Part shown: piece after piece, positions 1 to 7,800 of the stretch
Position numbering within the stretch: the first letter of the stretch is position 1
How the letters are laid out: each line of letters starts with the position of its first letter
From: a bacterium
Lineage (GTDB): Bacteria > UBP13 > UBA5359
DNA: 19,850 nucleotides
Assembly (NCBI GenBank): GCA_028699365.1
Contig: JAQVUQ010000006.1
Coordinates: 1 to 19,850, forward strand
Direction: 5' to 3'
Program-made: the position numbers and the translations under genes
The notes under the pieces: generated by a model
Told to the model about the DNA's origin: nothing
The model's input: only the letters and a program-made list of their open reading frames with translations
The model's database searches: none

Positions 1-253
1 TGAAGCTTACCCTTCCCTCTTCCAGAGTATAGATATGCTCCAGATGTTCTTTTATCGCCGTCAGCCCCCTGTCATTTATATCTTTTATCAGGGGAGCATA
101 AAAGCTACGGGTGAAAAGGCGCAGGTAGTCCCTGACGGCTTCCTCTCCGTAGCGACGATGCAGATAATCTATGCCGCAGTTCAGTGCCATATGAAAATCC
201 TGGTGCAGGTACGGATTATCAGCGGCGGAACGTCTCATGATCTCCTTAGCCAT
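1..253 (-). CDS. Unidentified protein, 3' end outside the window
   Basis: The first 84 residues are visible and run off the window edge. The ATG at 253 overlaps the stop of the upstream aldolase gene (ATGGCTAA, 8 bases shared), so translation is probably coupled, and a GGAGG-like tract lies just upstream inside the preceding gene. The visible part begins MAKEIMRRSAADNPYLHQDF and continues with an amphipathic helical region containing D-F-H-M-A-L-N and the tract RRYGEEAVRDYLRLFTRSFY. There is no signal peptide, membrane segment or recognised catalytic motif. It weakly recalls small helical proteins annotated as L-2-amino-thiazoline-4-carboxylic acid hydrolase-like, but that is only an impression. 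As the last visible gene of the GntR-controlled operon it probably serves the same catabolic pathway. The reading frame is well supported; the function is not. Confidence 0.75.
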   Translation of the reverse strand, partial: MAKEIMRRSAADNPYLHQDFHMALNCGIDYLHRRYGEEAVRDYLRLFTRSFYAPLIKDINDRGLTAIKEHLEHIYTLEEGRVSF

Positions 254-1190
254 GCTGCTCCGCCTCCCAGGGGAAGAGCATATCTCTGTCGTTAACCAGC
301 ACGTCTGCTATCGCCCGGCGGCATTCGTCCGTCAGCGGATAGTTGAGATAGCTCTTCCAGGTGTTGAAGATGCCCATCTCCACCAGCAGATGCTTCAATC
401 CCGTCAGCCAGCAGGTTATCTGCCGGCCGCCGTAAACGTCCCACATGATGCGGTTCATGCGCTCCTGCAGGCGACCGGCCTTCTCCATATCCCCATCGGC
501 TGCCGCAGCCATGATCCCGGCCGCCATGTATCCGTTGAAAACGCCGCCGCCCAGCAGCAGGCCGTCATAACCGGCTTCCAGATAACTGACGCAATCGAAC
601 TCGCTTCCGTTGAAGAGCTTGAGCTGCGGGCGAACGGCTCTGGCCGCCAGGGCGGCTTCCCGGCGGGCTGCATCGCTTGAGCTGTCTTTGACGATAACTA
701 CCTTCTCCTCGGCATAGATTTCCGGCAGAATCTCGGTCGGCACCACCACGGAGCCGTATTGGCCTCTGTCGTATATGCCTACGGGCAGAGGGCTGTTGCG
801 TATGGCCTCCCGATACAGGTTGAGTATATTCTCCGGTGTGCCGTTGAACAGGATATACGGCGGAGCAATAACGGCAATATCGGCTCCTCCCTGGTAAGCC
901 GCCGCCATATTGTCCAGGATGCGAGCGGCGGAGTTGTCCGTTACCTGGCAGGCCACGGCCAGACGACCTCCGGCGCATTCGGTAACTGCCTGCAGCAGAG
1001 CAAGGCGATCTCTGTCCGGCAGCCACGGCCCTTCGCCGCAAGTGCCGGCCAGAAAGAGTCCTTTGACACCCAGACGCAGATGATGCTCCACCATGCGCTC
1101 TACGGATTCATAATCCAGACTCATATCCTCTTTGAAAGGCGTCGGCACGGCGGACCAGACTCCTCTCAGATATTCAGATATTAATTCCAT
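246..1190 (-). CDS. Dihydrodipicolinate synthase / N-acetylneuraminate lyase family aldolase
   Basis: A 314-residue class I (Schiff-base) aldolase of the DapA/NanA superfamily, a cytoplasmic TIM barrel. The sequence shows the N-terminal G-V-W-S-A-V-P-T-P-F start, the carboxylate-binding loop as GTCGE (residues 49-53; usual form GTTGE), the catalytic tyrosine Y140 in VGIYDRGQYG, and the Schiff-base lysine K168 in VIVKDSS. Length is normal for the family. True DapA normally has YNVP after the catalytic tyrosine; here it is Y-D-R-G, and the gene sits with dehydrogenases and a GntR regulator rather than lysine genes. A catabolic role, such as cleaving or dehydrating a 2-keto-3-deoxy sugar acid, is therefore more likely than lysine synthesis (inference). 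The ATG at 1190 has an upstream AGGGAGA and lies 27 bases after the aldo-keto reductase stop. The 3' end overlaps the next gene by 8 bases. Confidence 0.9.
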   Translation of the reverse strand: MELISEYLRGVWSAVPTPFKEDMSLDYESVERMVEHHLRLGVKGLFLAGTCGEGPWLPDRDRLALLQAVTECAGGRLAVACQVTDNSAARILDNMAAAYQGGADIAVIAPPYILFNGTPENILNLYREAIRNSPLPVGIYDRGQYGSVVVPTEILPEIYAEEKVVIVKDSSSDAARREAALAARAVRPQLKLFNGSEFDCVSYLEAGYDGLLLGGGVFNGYMAAGIMAAAADGDMEKAGRLQERMNRIMWDVYGGRQITCWLTGLKHLLVEMGIFNTWKSYLNYPLTDECRRAIADVLVNDRDMLFPWEAEQHG

Positions 1191-1217
1191 GAATGTATTC
1201 TCCCTTACAATATCTTA

Positions 1218-2138
1218 TCAATGCCACATGGCGGGCACGATCACCCTGTCCGGCAGATCCGGCACGGCAGCGACAACGGCTTCCATCAAATCCTGCGGCA
1301 ACGGCCCCTTAGCTGCCATGCTTATGTTTTGCTCTACCTGCTCCACCTTCTCGGCCCCGGCCAGCAGCGCCGTGACGCCCGGCAGACCCAGAACATAGCG
1401 TAGCGCCATCTCTGACAGCGTAAGGTCCGCCTGTCCGGCCAGACTGCGTAATGCCCGTATGACCGGCAACGCTTCCTCTTTCAAACCGGCGGGGATAGCT
1501 TCTTCTTCCATGGTAAGAAGCCCCTGCAGGTAGATGCTGCGCACGAAGACAGCCGTGCCCTTATCGGCGGCAAGGTTGCAGATGCCCTGACGCACAAAGC
1601 TGTGATCAAGGAGGTTGGCGGGAATCTGCAGCGCTTCGGCTTGATCGGAGACGATAATATCCCGGGTAGCTCCCGTGGTCATGACGGAAACGCCTGCATG
1701 GCGGATCAAACCTCTCTCTTTCAGTTCCAGCAGCGCATCCATGCACTCCGCATCCTCTTCACGATGAAAGAGACAGATGGGCAGCGTTTCCAGCCTCAGC
1801 CGCTTAAGGGAAGTTACTATCGATCTCTCTACAAACTCCCGGGCCTTACCGCCATCGATCGACTCCCGGGGTATCCACGCCACCTTGGTAACGATTGCGA
1901 TCTTGTCCGACAGCCCAAGGTCTGCCAGAGCACGGCCGATAACCTCTTCGCTATCGCCGTAAGCCGCTGCCGTATCCAGGCAGTTGACTCCGCCGTCGTA
2001 AGCGCAGGCGATGATATCGCGGGCCTCTTCATACGATGGCCGGCCGCTCCTGTTGGCGACGCCGTAGTCCAGGCCCAGTTGAACCGTGCCCAGCATCAGT
2101 TGCGACAGATGCATATCGTGCCATTGTTTGTATAACAT
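1218..2138 (-). CDS. Aldo/keto reductase
   Basis: A 306-residue NAD(P)H-dependent oxidoreductase of the aldo-keto reductase superfamily (TIM barrel, cytoplasmic), expected to interconvert a sugar-derived carbonyl and alcohol. The catalytic tetrad is visible: D55 and Y60 in NCLDTAAAYGDSE, K85 in IVTKVAW and H125 in CLFHREED. The C-terminal part carries the expected P-G-V-T-A-L-L-A-G-A cofactor-binding tract. A GTG 18 bases upstream (2156) could open a longer frame, but the ATG at 2138 directly follows AGGAGGAG (2141-2148), and the longer frame would translate that ribosome site, so I take 2138. The gene ends in two tandem in-frame stops, TGA then TAA. It lies 20 bases after the SDR gene and 27 before the aldolase gene. 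The substrate cannot be read from the sequence; the operon suggests a sugar or sugar acid. Confidence 0.92.
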   Translation of the reverse strand: MLYKQWHDMHLSQLMLGTVQLGLDYGVANRSGRPSYEEARDIIACAYDGGVNCLDTAAAYGDSEEVIGRALADLGLSDKIAIVTKVAWIPRESIDGGKAREFVERSIVTSLKRLRLETLPICLFHREEDAECMDALLELKERGLIRHAGVSVMTTGATRDIIVSDQAEALQIPANLLDHSFVRQGICNLAADKGTAVFVRSIYLQGLLTMEEEAIPAGLKEEALPVIRALRSLAGQADLTLSEMALRYVLGLPGVTALLAGAEKVEQVEQNISMAAKGPLPQDLMEAVVAAVPDLPDRVIVPAMWH

Positions 2139-2158
2139 ATCTCCTCCTGGAATCACCT

Positions 2159-2935
2159 TTATTTGGCCGTATAGCCTCCGTCTACGGGGATATTGGCTCC
2201 GGTTATATATGACGAGGCGGCGGAAGACAGAAAGACGATAATACCTTTCAGGTCCTCGTCACCAGCCAGTCTCCCCAGCATGGTCCTGTCGCTGTACTGC
2301 CGCACAAAGGCTTCGGGCTGGCTCTCCGTCCGGAAACCGCCGGGGCTGATGCAGTTGCACGTTATTCCTCTGTCGCCGTAATAGCCGGCCATAAAACGAG
2401 TGAAGTTTATCATCCCGCCCTTATGGAAGAAGTAATCGGGAATGAAGCCGTCCATATCAGTGCCCCGGTAATTGGTGGGATCCGGCCCCACCATGCCCTG
2501 GATGGATCCGACGTTGATGATCGATCCTCCCGGCTGCATGACGTCACCCACGGCCCGGGTGATCATGAACAGCCCGGTGGCATTGACCTCCATACTGCGG
2601 GCAAAGGCGGCGGCCTCGTCGTGATAGCTCTTCATCGGCCTGAGAACGGCATTATTGACCAGGATATCTATCCTGCCGCTGCGTTTCAGTATGGCATCCC
2701 TGGCCGCCAGGATGGAGGCCTCCTCTCCCTGATCCATCTGCAGAGCCGCAACTTGTCGTCCTGCCTCCCGATGGACCCGGGCCACCTGCTCCAGCGCTTC
2801 CAGGTTACGCGCCGCCATATAGACCTCGGCCCCGGCCTCGGCCAGCGCTTCCACTATCTGCCGCCCGTAAAGGCCGGCTCCACCTGTTACCAGAGCGGTC
2901 CTGCCTGAAAGCGAGAATTTCTCCAGAATGGGCAT
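2159..2935 (-). CDS. Short-chain dehydrogenase/reductase (SDR)
   Basis: A 258-residue Rossmann-fold oxidoreductase, classical SDR in size and catalytic layout and similar in flavour to gluconate 5-dehydrogenase-type enzymes. Visible elements: cofactor motif TGGAGLYG (residues 17-24), NNA (94-96), structural N118, catalytic S144 in VGSIQG, and Y168-x-x-x-K172 in YFFHK, followed by N-C-I-S-P-G-G-F. Two oddities are seen. The glycine motif fits TGxxGxxG, the extended-SDR form, rather than the classical TGxxxGxG. The stretch between the catalytic Ser and Tyr (about 23 residues, P-D-P-T-N-Y-R-G-T-D) is longer than the usual dozen or so, which may shape the substrate pocket. The ATG at 2935 is preceded by AGGAGGAG. 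An 89-base gap with a GC-rich hairpin separates it from the GntR gene. It probably oxidises a sugar, polyol or sugar-acid hydroxyl in the operon's pathway. Confidence 0.92.
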   Translation of the reverse strand: MPILEKFSLSGRTALVTGGAGLYGRQIVEALAEAGAEVYMAARNLEALEQVARVHREAGRQVAALQMDQGEEASILAARDAILKRSGRIDILVNNAVLRPMKSYHDEAAAFARSMEVNATGLFMITRAVGDVMQPGGSIINVGSIQGMVGPDPTNYRGTDMDGFIPDYFFHKGGMINFTRFMAGYYGDRGITCNCISPGGFRTESQPEAFVRQYSDRTMLGRLAGDEDLKGIIVFLSSAASSYITGANIPVDGGYTAK

Positions 2936-2953
2936 AATTGCTCTCCTCCTGAT

Positions 2954-2968
2954 GCGCCCTGCGGGCGC
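2954..2968 (-). other. GC-rich hairpin upstream of the SDR ribosome-binding site
   Basis: GCGCCC and GGGCGC form a perfect 6-bp stem with a 3-base loop, lying just upstream of the AGGAGGAG that serves the SDR gene. No T-run follows in the direction of transcription, so it is not a standard terminator. It may protect or mark an mRNA processing point between the GntR and SDR cistrons (inference). The rest of the 89-base gap (2936-3024) holds only the SDR ribosome site and a short TTG-rich repeat. Confidence 0.4.
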
Positions 2969-3024
2969 GGTTGTTAGTTGTTGGTTTCAAGCTCCCATGC
3001 AAGCACTAAAGCATGCTGTTCAGT

Positions 3025-3666
3025 TCATCCGGACCAGCCGAATCTTTTCATGATTGACTCCCTGGATCTGCTCAGATGTTTTTCCATGGCTCTTCTGGCT
3101 GTTTCACGATCACGGCTCTGCAAAGCCGTCAGTATCTCTCTATGAGTATCTGCGGCATCGGCCGGACCGTGATAGCCCCATTGTCTGGCAATGGACCATT
3201 CCATGAACTGCAACCGAGTGCTGTCCATAATGCGCTTAAGAACGGCATTGCCGCATTTATCCATAATATAATCGTGAAACGCGGCGTCAAACTGCTGCAC
3301 CGTATCAAGATCCCCACCGGAGACCTTTTCCAGATCGAGGACCAACTGCTCCACTTGTCGCAAGTCCTCTTCACTCGCCCTCTCGGCAAATAGCCCAGCC
3401 GCCATTCCCTCGACAGCGATGCGGGCTTCGATATAGTTCATAGCATCTTCCAGAGTGGCCCGCACCACTATGGCCCCGGTGTTGGGTATCAGCCGGACCA
3501 GGCCGGCTCCGTGCAGGCGCTGCAGTGCCTGTCGGACCACCGTCCGGCTGACGCCGGCGGCTTTGGACAGTTCTTCCTCGCGCAGAAAGGAATCCGGCTC
3601 ATATTCGCCGGCGGCGATCTTCTTGACTATCGCATCATAAAGCGCATCCGTCTTATTTAGCGCCAT
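3025..3666 (-). CDS. GntR-family transcriptional regulator, FCD (FadR-type) subfamily
   Basis: A 213-residue DNA-binding regulator. Residues 5-70 form the winged helix-turn-helix: LREEELSKAAGVSRTVVRQA, then LQRLHGAGLVRLIPNTGA. Residues 75-208 form the all-helical FCD ligand domain, with the metal ligands expected for this subfamily visible as D127 and H131 (FDAAFHDYI), H175 (DTHREIL) and H197 (MEKHL). FCD domains usually sense small carboxylates through the metal, which suits an operon for sugar-acid catabolism. The start at 3666 has GGGAGG upstream. The gene is second or third in the operon driven from 4817, where a perfect TTGTATACAA palindrome lies between the -10 box and the first ATG; autoregulation of the whole operon is the simplest reading (inference). 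Confidence 0.93.
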   Translation of the reverse strand: MALNKTDALYDAIVKKIAAGEYEPDSFLREEELSKAAGVSRTVVRQALQRLHGAGLVRLIPNTGAIVVRATLEDAMNYIEARIAVEGMAAGLFAERASEEDLRQVEQLVLDLEKVSGGDLDTVQQFDAAFHDYIMDKCGNAVLKRIMDSTRLQFMEWSIARQWGYHGPADAADTHREILTALQSRDRETARRAMEKHLSRSRESIMKRFGWSG

Positions 3667-3823
3667 ATTGGCTTACCTCCCGGGTTGATGCCCTGTTTGC
3701 AGCCGCATCGAGCTGATCGCTGACCGCCGTGCCGCCGGCTCTCAGCTTTTTCAATACCCGGCTGGGCCTCATGCTTGCAGGCTCCATACAATCGCCTTTA
3801 AATTTCAATATCCTGTCCTCCAT
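3653..3823 (-). pseudogene. Possible N-terminal remnant of an HpcH/HpaI-type aldolase (or small ORF)
   Basis: A 56-codon frame starts one base after the Gfo/Idh stop and overlaps the GntR start by 14 bases, filling an otherwise gene-free 158-base gap. Its middle reads MRPSRVLKKLRAGGTAVS, which resembles the usual beginning of HpcH/HpaI (2-keto-3-deoxy acid) aldolases, where R-P-S-R-V-L-x-K-L-R-A-G is followed by a lysine- and asparagine-containing strand. Here the similarity stops, and the remaining residues (D-Q-L-D-A-A-A-N-R-A onward) match nothing I recognise. I infer that most of an aldolase gene was deleted. It may instead be a short coupled peptide or chance. No strong ribosome site precedes its ATG. 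Confidence 0.3.
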
Positions 3824-3824
3824 C

Positions 3825-4778
3825 TCAACTATGGCATATCTCGTCAAGCGCTACCTCGCGGCCGCCCTCTTCCCGGCTTTTGATACCGGCTATGACCAAC
3901 TTCATCAACTCTTCCGTCTCCACAAAGGGAAAAGGACGTTCGCCCGTGCACAGATAATCTATAAAGGCCTTAAGTTGAGCCTTGAAAGCATAAAAAGTAT
4001 CGCTCATGGCTGCCTGGGCATGGCCGGCCGTGCCGCACAGAGTAAGCACGCCGAAGGCCCCGTACATATCCGCCACGGCAGCGACCAGAACATCGACGTC
4101 ACTCTCGTGTTTGAGATGGACGATATTCCTCCCTGCGTCGCCGGTGTTCCGGACGGAGATAAAGCCCGGGCCGAGTACCGGGTAAATTGCTTCCAATGCG
4201 TGTATGCCGTATCTCTCCCAGCTTTTGGGCGTAGTTACGGAAATATAACGTAAATCTCCCAGGTCGCGGGTGGACAGGCGATAGGGACCGAACTCCTTGC
4301 AATAGCGCATGCAACTGGAGGACATGATCGGCTTGCCCTGGGATACCCAGCGGCTGAAGACGACCAGATCGGCTTCATTGTCCGTCAGCGGTTTATCCAC
4401 GAATACCGGCAGTCCCGCTTCCACAAAGGGGCGACATCTCGATATGTGCTCTTCGCCCCTGTCAGTGGCGATTATTACGGCATCCACATGGCCAATCACA
4501 TCTTCCGGCCTGGCGGCGATATTGGGAATCAGCGAGGCTTTGGCTACCTTGACGGCATCGTCAGGATCGTCGGTCCAGATATGGGTCACCCTGGCCCCGT
4601 CGATGCCGAAGCCCTCCTCCGGCTCCTTATTGAGATAAGCAGGAATACCGGCATAAGGGCATTTAGACATCTCCTCCCGGTCATAGCCGTTGAAGATAGC
4701 GCTCCAGGAATAGGGGTGTCCGTTGCCGTCCACCATGCCCAGCATAGCCAGGCGTATATTTTTATTTAATGCATCCAT
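3825..4778 (-). CDS. Gfo/Idh/MocA-family oxidoreductase
   Basis: A 317-residue NAD(P)-dependent oxidoreductase of the Gfo/Idh/MocA family, cytoplasmic, acting on sugars, inositols or their derivatives. The N-terminal Rossmann strand is IRLAMLGMVDGNGHPYSW (residues 8-25), where GxGxxG is relaxed, as in the subgroup that keeps a G-N-G-H-P segment. Later come DAVIIATDRGEEH and the D-K-P motif (128-130, VFVDKPLTD), which replaces the usual E-K-P. The frame continues upstream to 4817, but that stretch contains the -35, -10 and operator sequences, so the ATG at 4778 is the start. No Shine-Dalgarno precedes it, and the predicted transcript begins only a few bases upstream, so translation may be leaderless. 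It is the first gene of the GntR-controlled operon. Substrate unknown. Confidence 0.88.
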   Translation of the reverse strand: MDALNKNIRLAMLGMVDGNGHPYSWSAIFNGYDREEMSKCPYAGIPAYLNKEPEEGFGIDGARVTHIWTDDPDDAVKVAKASLIPNIAARPEDVIGHVDAVIIATDRGEEHISRCRPFVEAGLPVFVDKPLTDNEADLVVFSRWVSQGKPIMSSSCMRYCKEFGPYRLSTRDLGDLRYISVTTPKSWERYGIHALEAIYPVLGPGFISVRNTGDAGRNIVHLKHESDVDVLVAAVADMYGAFGVLTLCGTAGHAQAAMSDTFYAFKAQLKAFIDYLCTGERPFPFVETEELMKLVIAGIKSREEGGREVALDEICHS

Positions 4779-4779
4779 G

Positions 4780-4789
4780 TTGTATACAA
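4780..4789 (-). promoter_or_regulatory. Palindromic operator, probable GntR-family site
   Basis: TTGTATACAA is a perfect 10-base palindrome with a GT..AC core, the general form of GntR-family operators. It overlaps the last base of the -10 box and covers the predicted transcription start, directly in front of the first gene. A repressor bound here would block RNA polymerase. The FCD-type GntR encoded about 1.1 kb downstream in the same operon is the natural candidate (inference). Confidence 0.6.
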
Positions 4790-4817
4790 TTATAGCGCCA
4801 ATGAACCGCTTTTGCAA
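4789..4817 (-). promoter_or_regulatory. Sigma70-type promoter of the Gfo/Idh-GntR-SDR-AKR-aldolase operon
   Basis: Read on the minus strand, TTGCAA (4817-4812) is followed by a 17-base spacer and a perfect TATAAT (4794-4789). The -35 box matches consensus at four of six positions. Ten bases separate TATAAT from the ATG at 4778, so initiation at the usual distance leaves a leader of roughly 2-5 bases. The promoter lies in the 89-base gap behind the GH13 stop; no terminator with a T-run is visible there. Confidence 0.65.
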
Positions 4818-4867
4818 CGCACGTGCACTATAGAAGAAACGGCTGTTCGTATATCATTGCCGCTTGA

Positions 4868-7800
4868 TCAGCTTTCCTTGAATTTCAGCATAAAGCTGAA
4901 ATTCGCCAGAAAACCGAATGCCGGAGGGAATCGCTTTATAAGAGTACAGATAATATCGTCTCCATCCGCGACCAGAAGAAGATTTGTCTCTTTCTCCCCC
5001 GGCGGAAATCCCAATGCCAGATATCCCTTATCCGTCAGTAACAGCAAAGGTTTGGTCATATCCGCTTTAAGCTCATTGCCGTCAAACTCAGGCATAGGCT
5101 CAAAGGAGCAGAAATTTACGGCATCTCGCCAGCGCAGCAGTTCCCCCTCCATATAACTATTATTCCAAGTCTCCTTCCTGCAGGCAATCCAACTGCCGAT
5201 GTTTCTCACCCTGAATGAGACCTTAGCCAGTAGTTTCGACGGTAAACTTTCGCCCCGGGAATCTATCACAAGCCGGAACAGGCCGTTATCTTCCAGGGCC
5301 AGAGTGACCGGCATTGACTCAGATAAGGTATTTTGCCCCTTGCCGGCAGGTAGAAGCAAATCAGAATATCCGGAACCGGCCGACAGATGCAAGTTGGGCT
5401 TATATAGGCTGTAGGCATTCTCTGGTCCGGACTTACAGCCTCTGTCGGTTCTGAAAACAATCTCTCTTCCGTCTCTATAGGATACGGTGATCCTGGCAGC
5501 TAAACCTCTGGAGGAGCCGATATGTTTGACAATATACCCCAGGCAGTTCTTACCCTGTTTCAACACGCCGGAAAGGTCTACCTTATCTACACAACACGCC
5601 TTCTCAGGATACCAGAACCTGTTATCCTTTATGCCGCCGGAGACGATATATGCGCCATTGATATAAAGATCAAAACTGTCCTCAGCCATGATTTCAGCCG
5701 TTACATAGCGAATATCGCCATCGATCTCCACCAGTTGCCTGAAGTGCCCCTTGCTCTTACCGGCCGACAAATCGGTCCACCATTCCAGAGGGGTATCGCC
5801 CGGCATCCAGACCGGCCTGACCTCAAAACCTGTACGTTCTTCTCCAAAAGTTTCAAACGAGGGAGAAACGGCTTGAACCCAGCCGTCATCGTTATAGTTA
5901 CAACAACTGAACAGCATAGGATCCCATTCCCAACGTTCCGGATAAACCGCCTCCAGCGTTAAATCTTCAAAACAAACCTCTCCCAAAATCTCCCTTTCAA
6001 TTGATGTTTCCACCTTTGCATACAGAGTGCCTATCCGTTCATCTTCCTCCTCAAAGCCCTTATCAGCAAGGGTGGTTTCACCGCCTTCAGTAAGATAGAT
6101 GTTAAAATCGTACGGCGCCAATTCTATCGGCAGGGAGATAACGTCCTCTGCCAGCTTCAGCTCACCCTTGCCGGACAACCTCCGGCCTGAAAGGTTTATC
6201 ACCAGCGACAAAGCCCGCCCCTCCAGCATTCTTGAGAAGCCCAGAACCGGCAAACTATCCGGCGTCTCTATATTGAAAACTTCCCGGCCCGTATTAACGA
6301 AATCTGCATACTTCCGGCGCAAGGATAGTGCACGACGGATCATCTTTTCCGCACCCCGCTCCGTGCTCATGCTCAGAAGGGGAAGACCTTCCAGGAAGCA
6401 CGATAAAGCCATTACGGAACGATCACTGTTAAGAAATTCCCTGCCCAGAGCAGGCACCTGGTCATGATTGCGCAAGCTGAGAACAGCTATGCCACCCGCC
6501 GGCTCGCAGAACTTACGTTTACCTACAAATGTCTTAACGCTCCGGATAAATTGCTTCCACCGCCGGTGATCGGCACAGCATTCCATCCGCCTTAACGCTC
6601 TGTGAAAACCTGAACTCCATATATGATGCTGGTAGTAAGCATCACACCCCAACATGCAGACCTCACTGAGTACAAGACTGTCAGGGTCGGCTTCACGCAT
6701 GGCTGCATGCAGACGTTGCATCATTCCTACGGAACCCCATAATTTCCGGCCGGGCCAGAGATAGTTACCCGAACCCGACCAATCAGGAGGAAAGCATATC
6801 ATAGCATCAACCCTGAAGCCGTCAAACCTGTCACTCAACGCCCATTCGACACAACATTCGACATAATGGTTCTGCCATTCCTCATTGGTCACATCCATCT
6901 GCCAGTTGCTCGTGGACCATCCCATTTCACTATTCGTTTCATCTCTTGCTATCCATTCAGGATGCTCCCGGCAGATATCGGAACCGGGAAGCATCGAGTG
7001 CGGCACAGTATCAACTATTACCCTCATTCCCAGCTTCTTAGCTTTATCGTTTAATGCCAGAAAATCCTCTCTGCTTCCATAGCTGTCCAGAATATGAGTG
7101 ATACTTCTCTGGCAATAGCTGCGAGACGGATGTAGCGGCGGTAGATAAAGGATATCAAACCCCATATTTTTTATTCGTTCGAGCTGCTCGCCAAGACTCT
7201 TGAATCCCCCGAAATCCCATATATAGGGGTGAACCTGGTATATGGCAGAGCCTTTTATCCAATTCGGACGCTGAGAGGCCTTTATGCCGGCATCCAGCTT
7301 GAGCTTCTCTACCACTGTCCAGGCATCATCCCATGATACGGCTCCGGAACGTATAAAGACAGGTCCGCAATGTATGTGCCGTGTCTTATGCAAGGCAGCA
7401 AAGGCGCTGAAGAACAGAGAGAAATCAACGCCGCCGTTAACTTCCGAATAGCTATAGCCTACCCCCTCCTTAAGATATGAGTGAGCATAAAGCATAAAAT
7501 CGGGTTTGTTACGGCTTCCTTTAATGAAAAGAGCATCGAGACGATAAGACCACGGCTCGTTTCGAGGCTCGCCCTTGCCTATCGGCCCGGAGGTTGCCGT
7601 ATCGCCTGTTCGGCGCAACTGGTCAGGGAAGAGCTGCGGATCGGCGATGTAGTAAAATGAACCCGGCACATTCAGATCGAAACGCGGATAAACTATTTTT
7701 AACATACGCAGATAAGCAGGGACACTCCCGCTGTAATCCAGCGATATGTTCATCATCATCAGACCATTCACACCAGTTTCGAAAACTAGTGTGAAAAGAC

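Noticed and set aside
237-1184. Long plus-strand open frames opposite the aldolase gene
   Set aside because: They lack ribosome sites and recognisable domains, and the opposite strand has a complete enzyme with catalytic residues. The same holds for the other plus-strand frames in the window.
246-1190. Lysine-biosynthetic dihydrodipicolinate synthase (dapA)
   Set aside because: The operon contains no lysine genes but dehydrogenases and a GntR regulator, and the tract after the catalytic tyrosine differs from true DapA.
2139-2156. Upstream GTG start for the aldo-keto reductase
   Set aside because: The ribosome site AGGAGGAG lies inside the extra codons and points to the ATG at 2138.
4779-4817. 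Longer N-terminus for the Gfo/Idh protein
   Set aside because: The extra codons consist of the -35, -10 and operator sequences, and the family's N-terminal strand starts just after the ATG at 4778.
4819-4826. GCACGTGC palindrome as another operator
   Set aside because: Only eight bases, with no partner site and upstream of the -35 box; short GC palindromes are frequent by chance.
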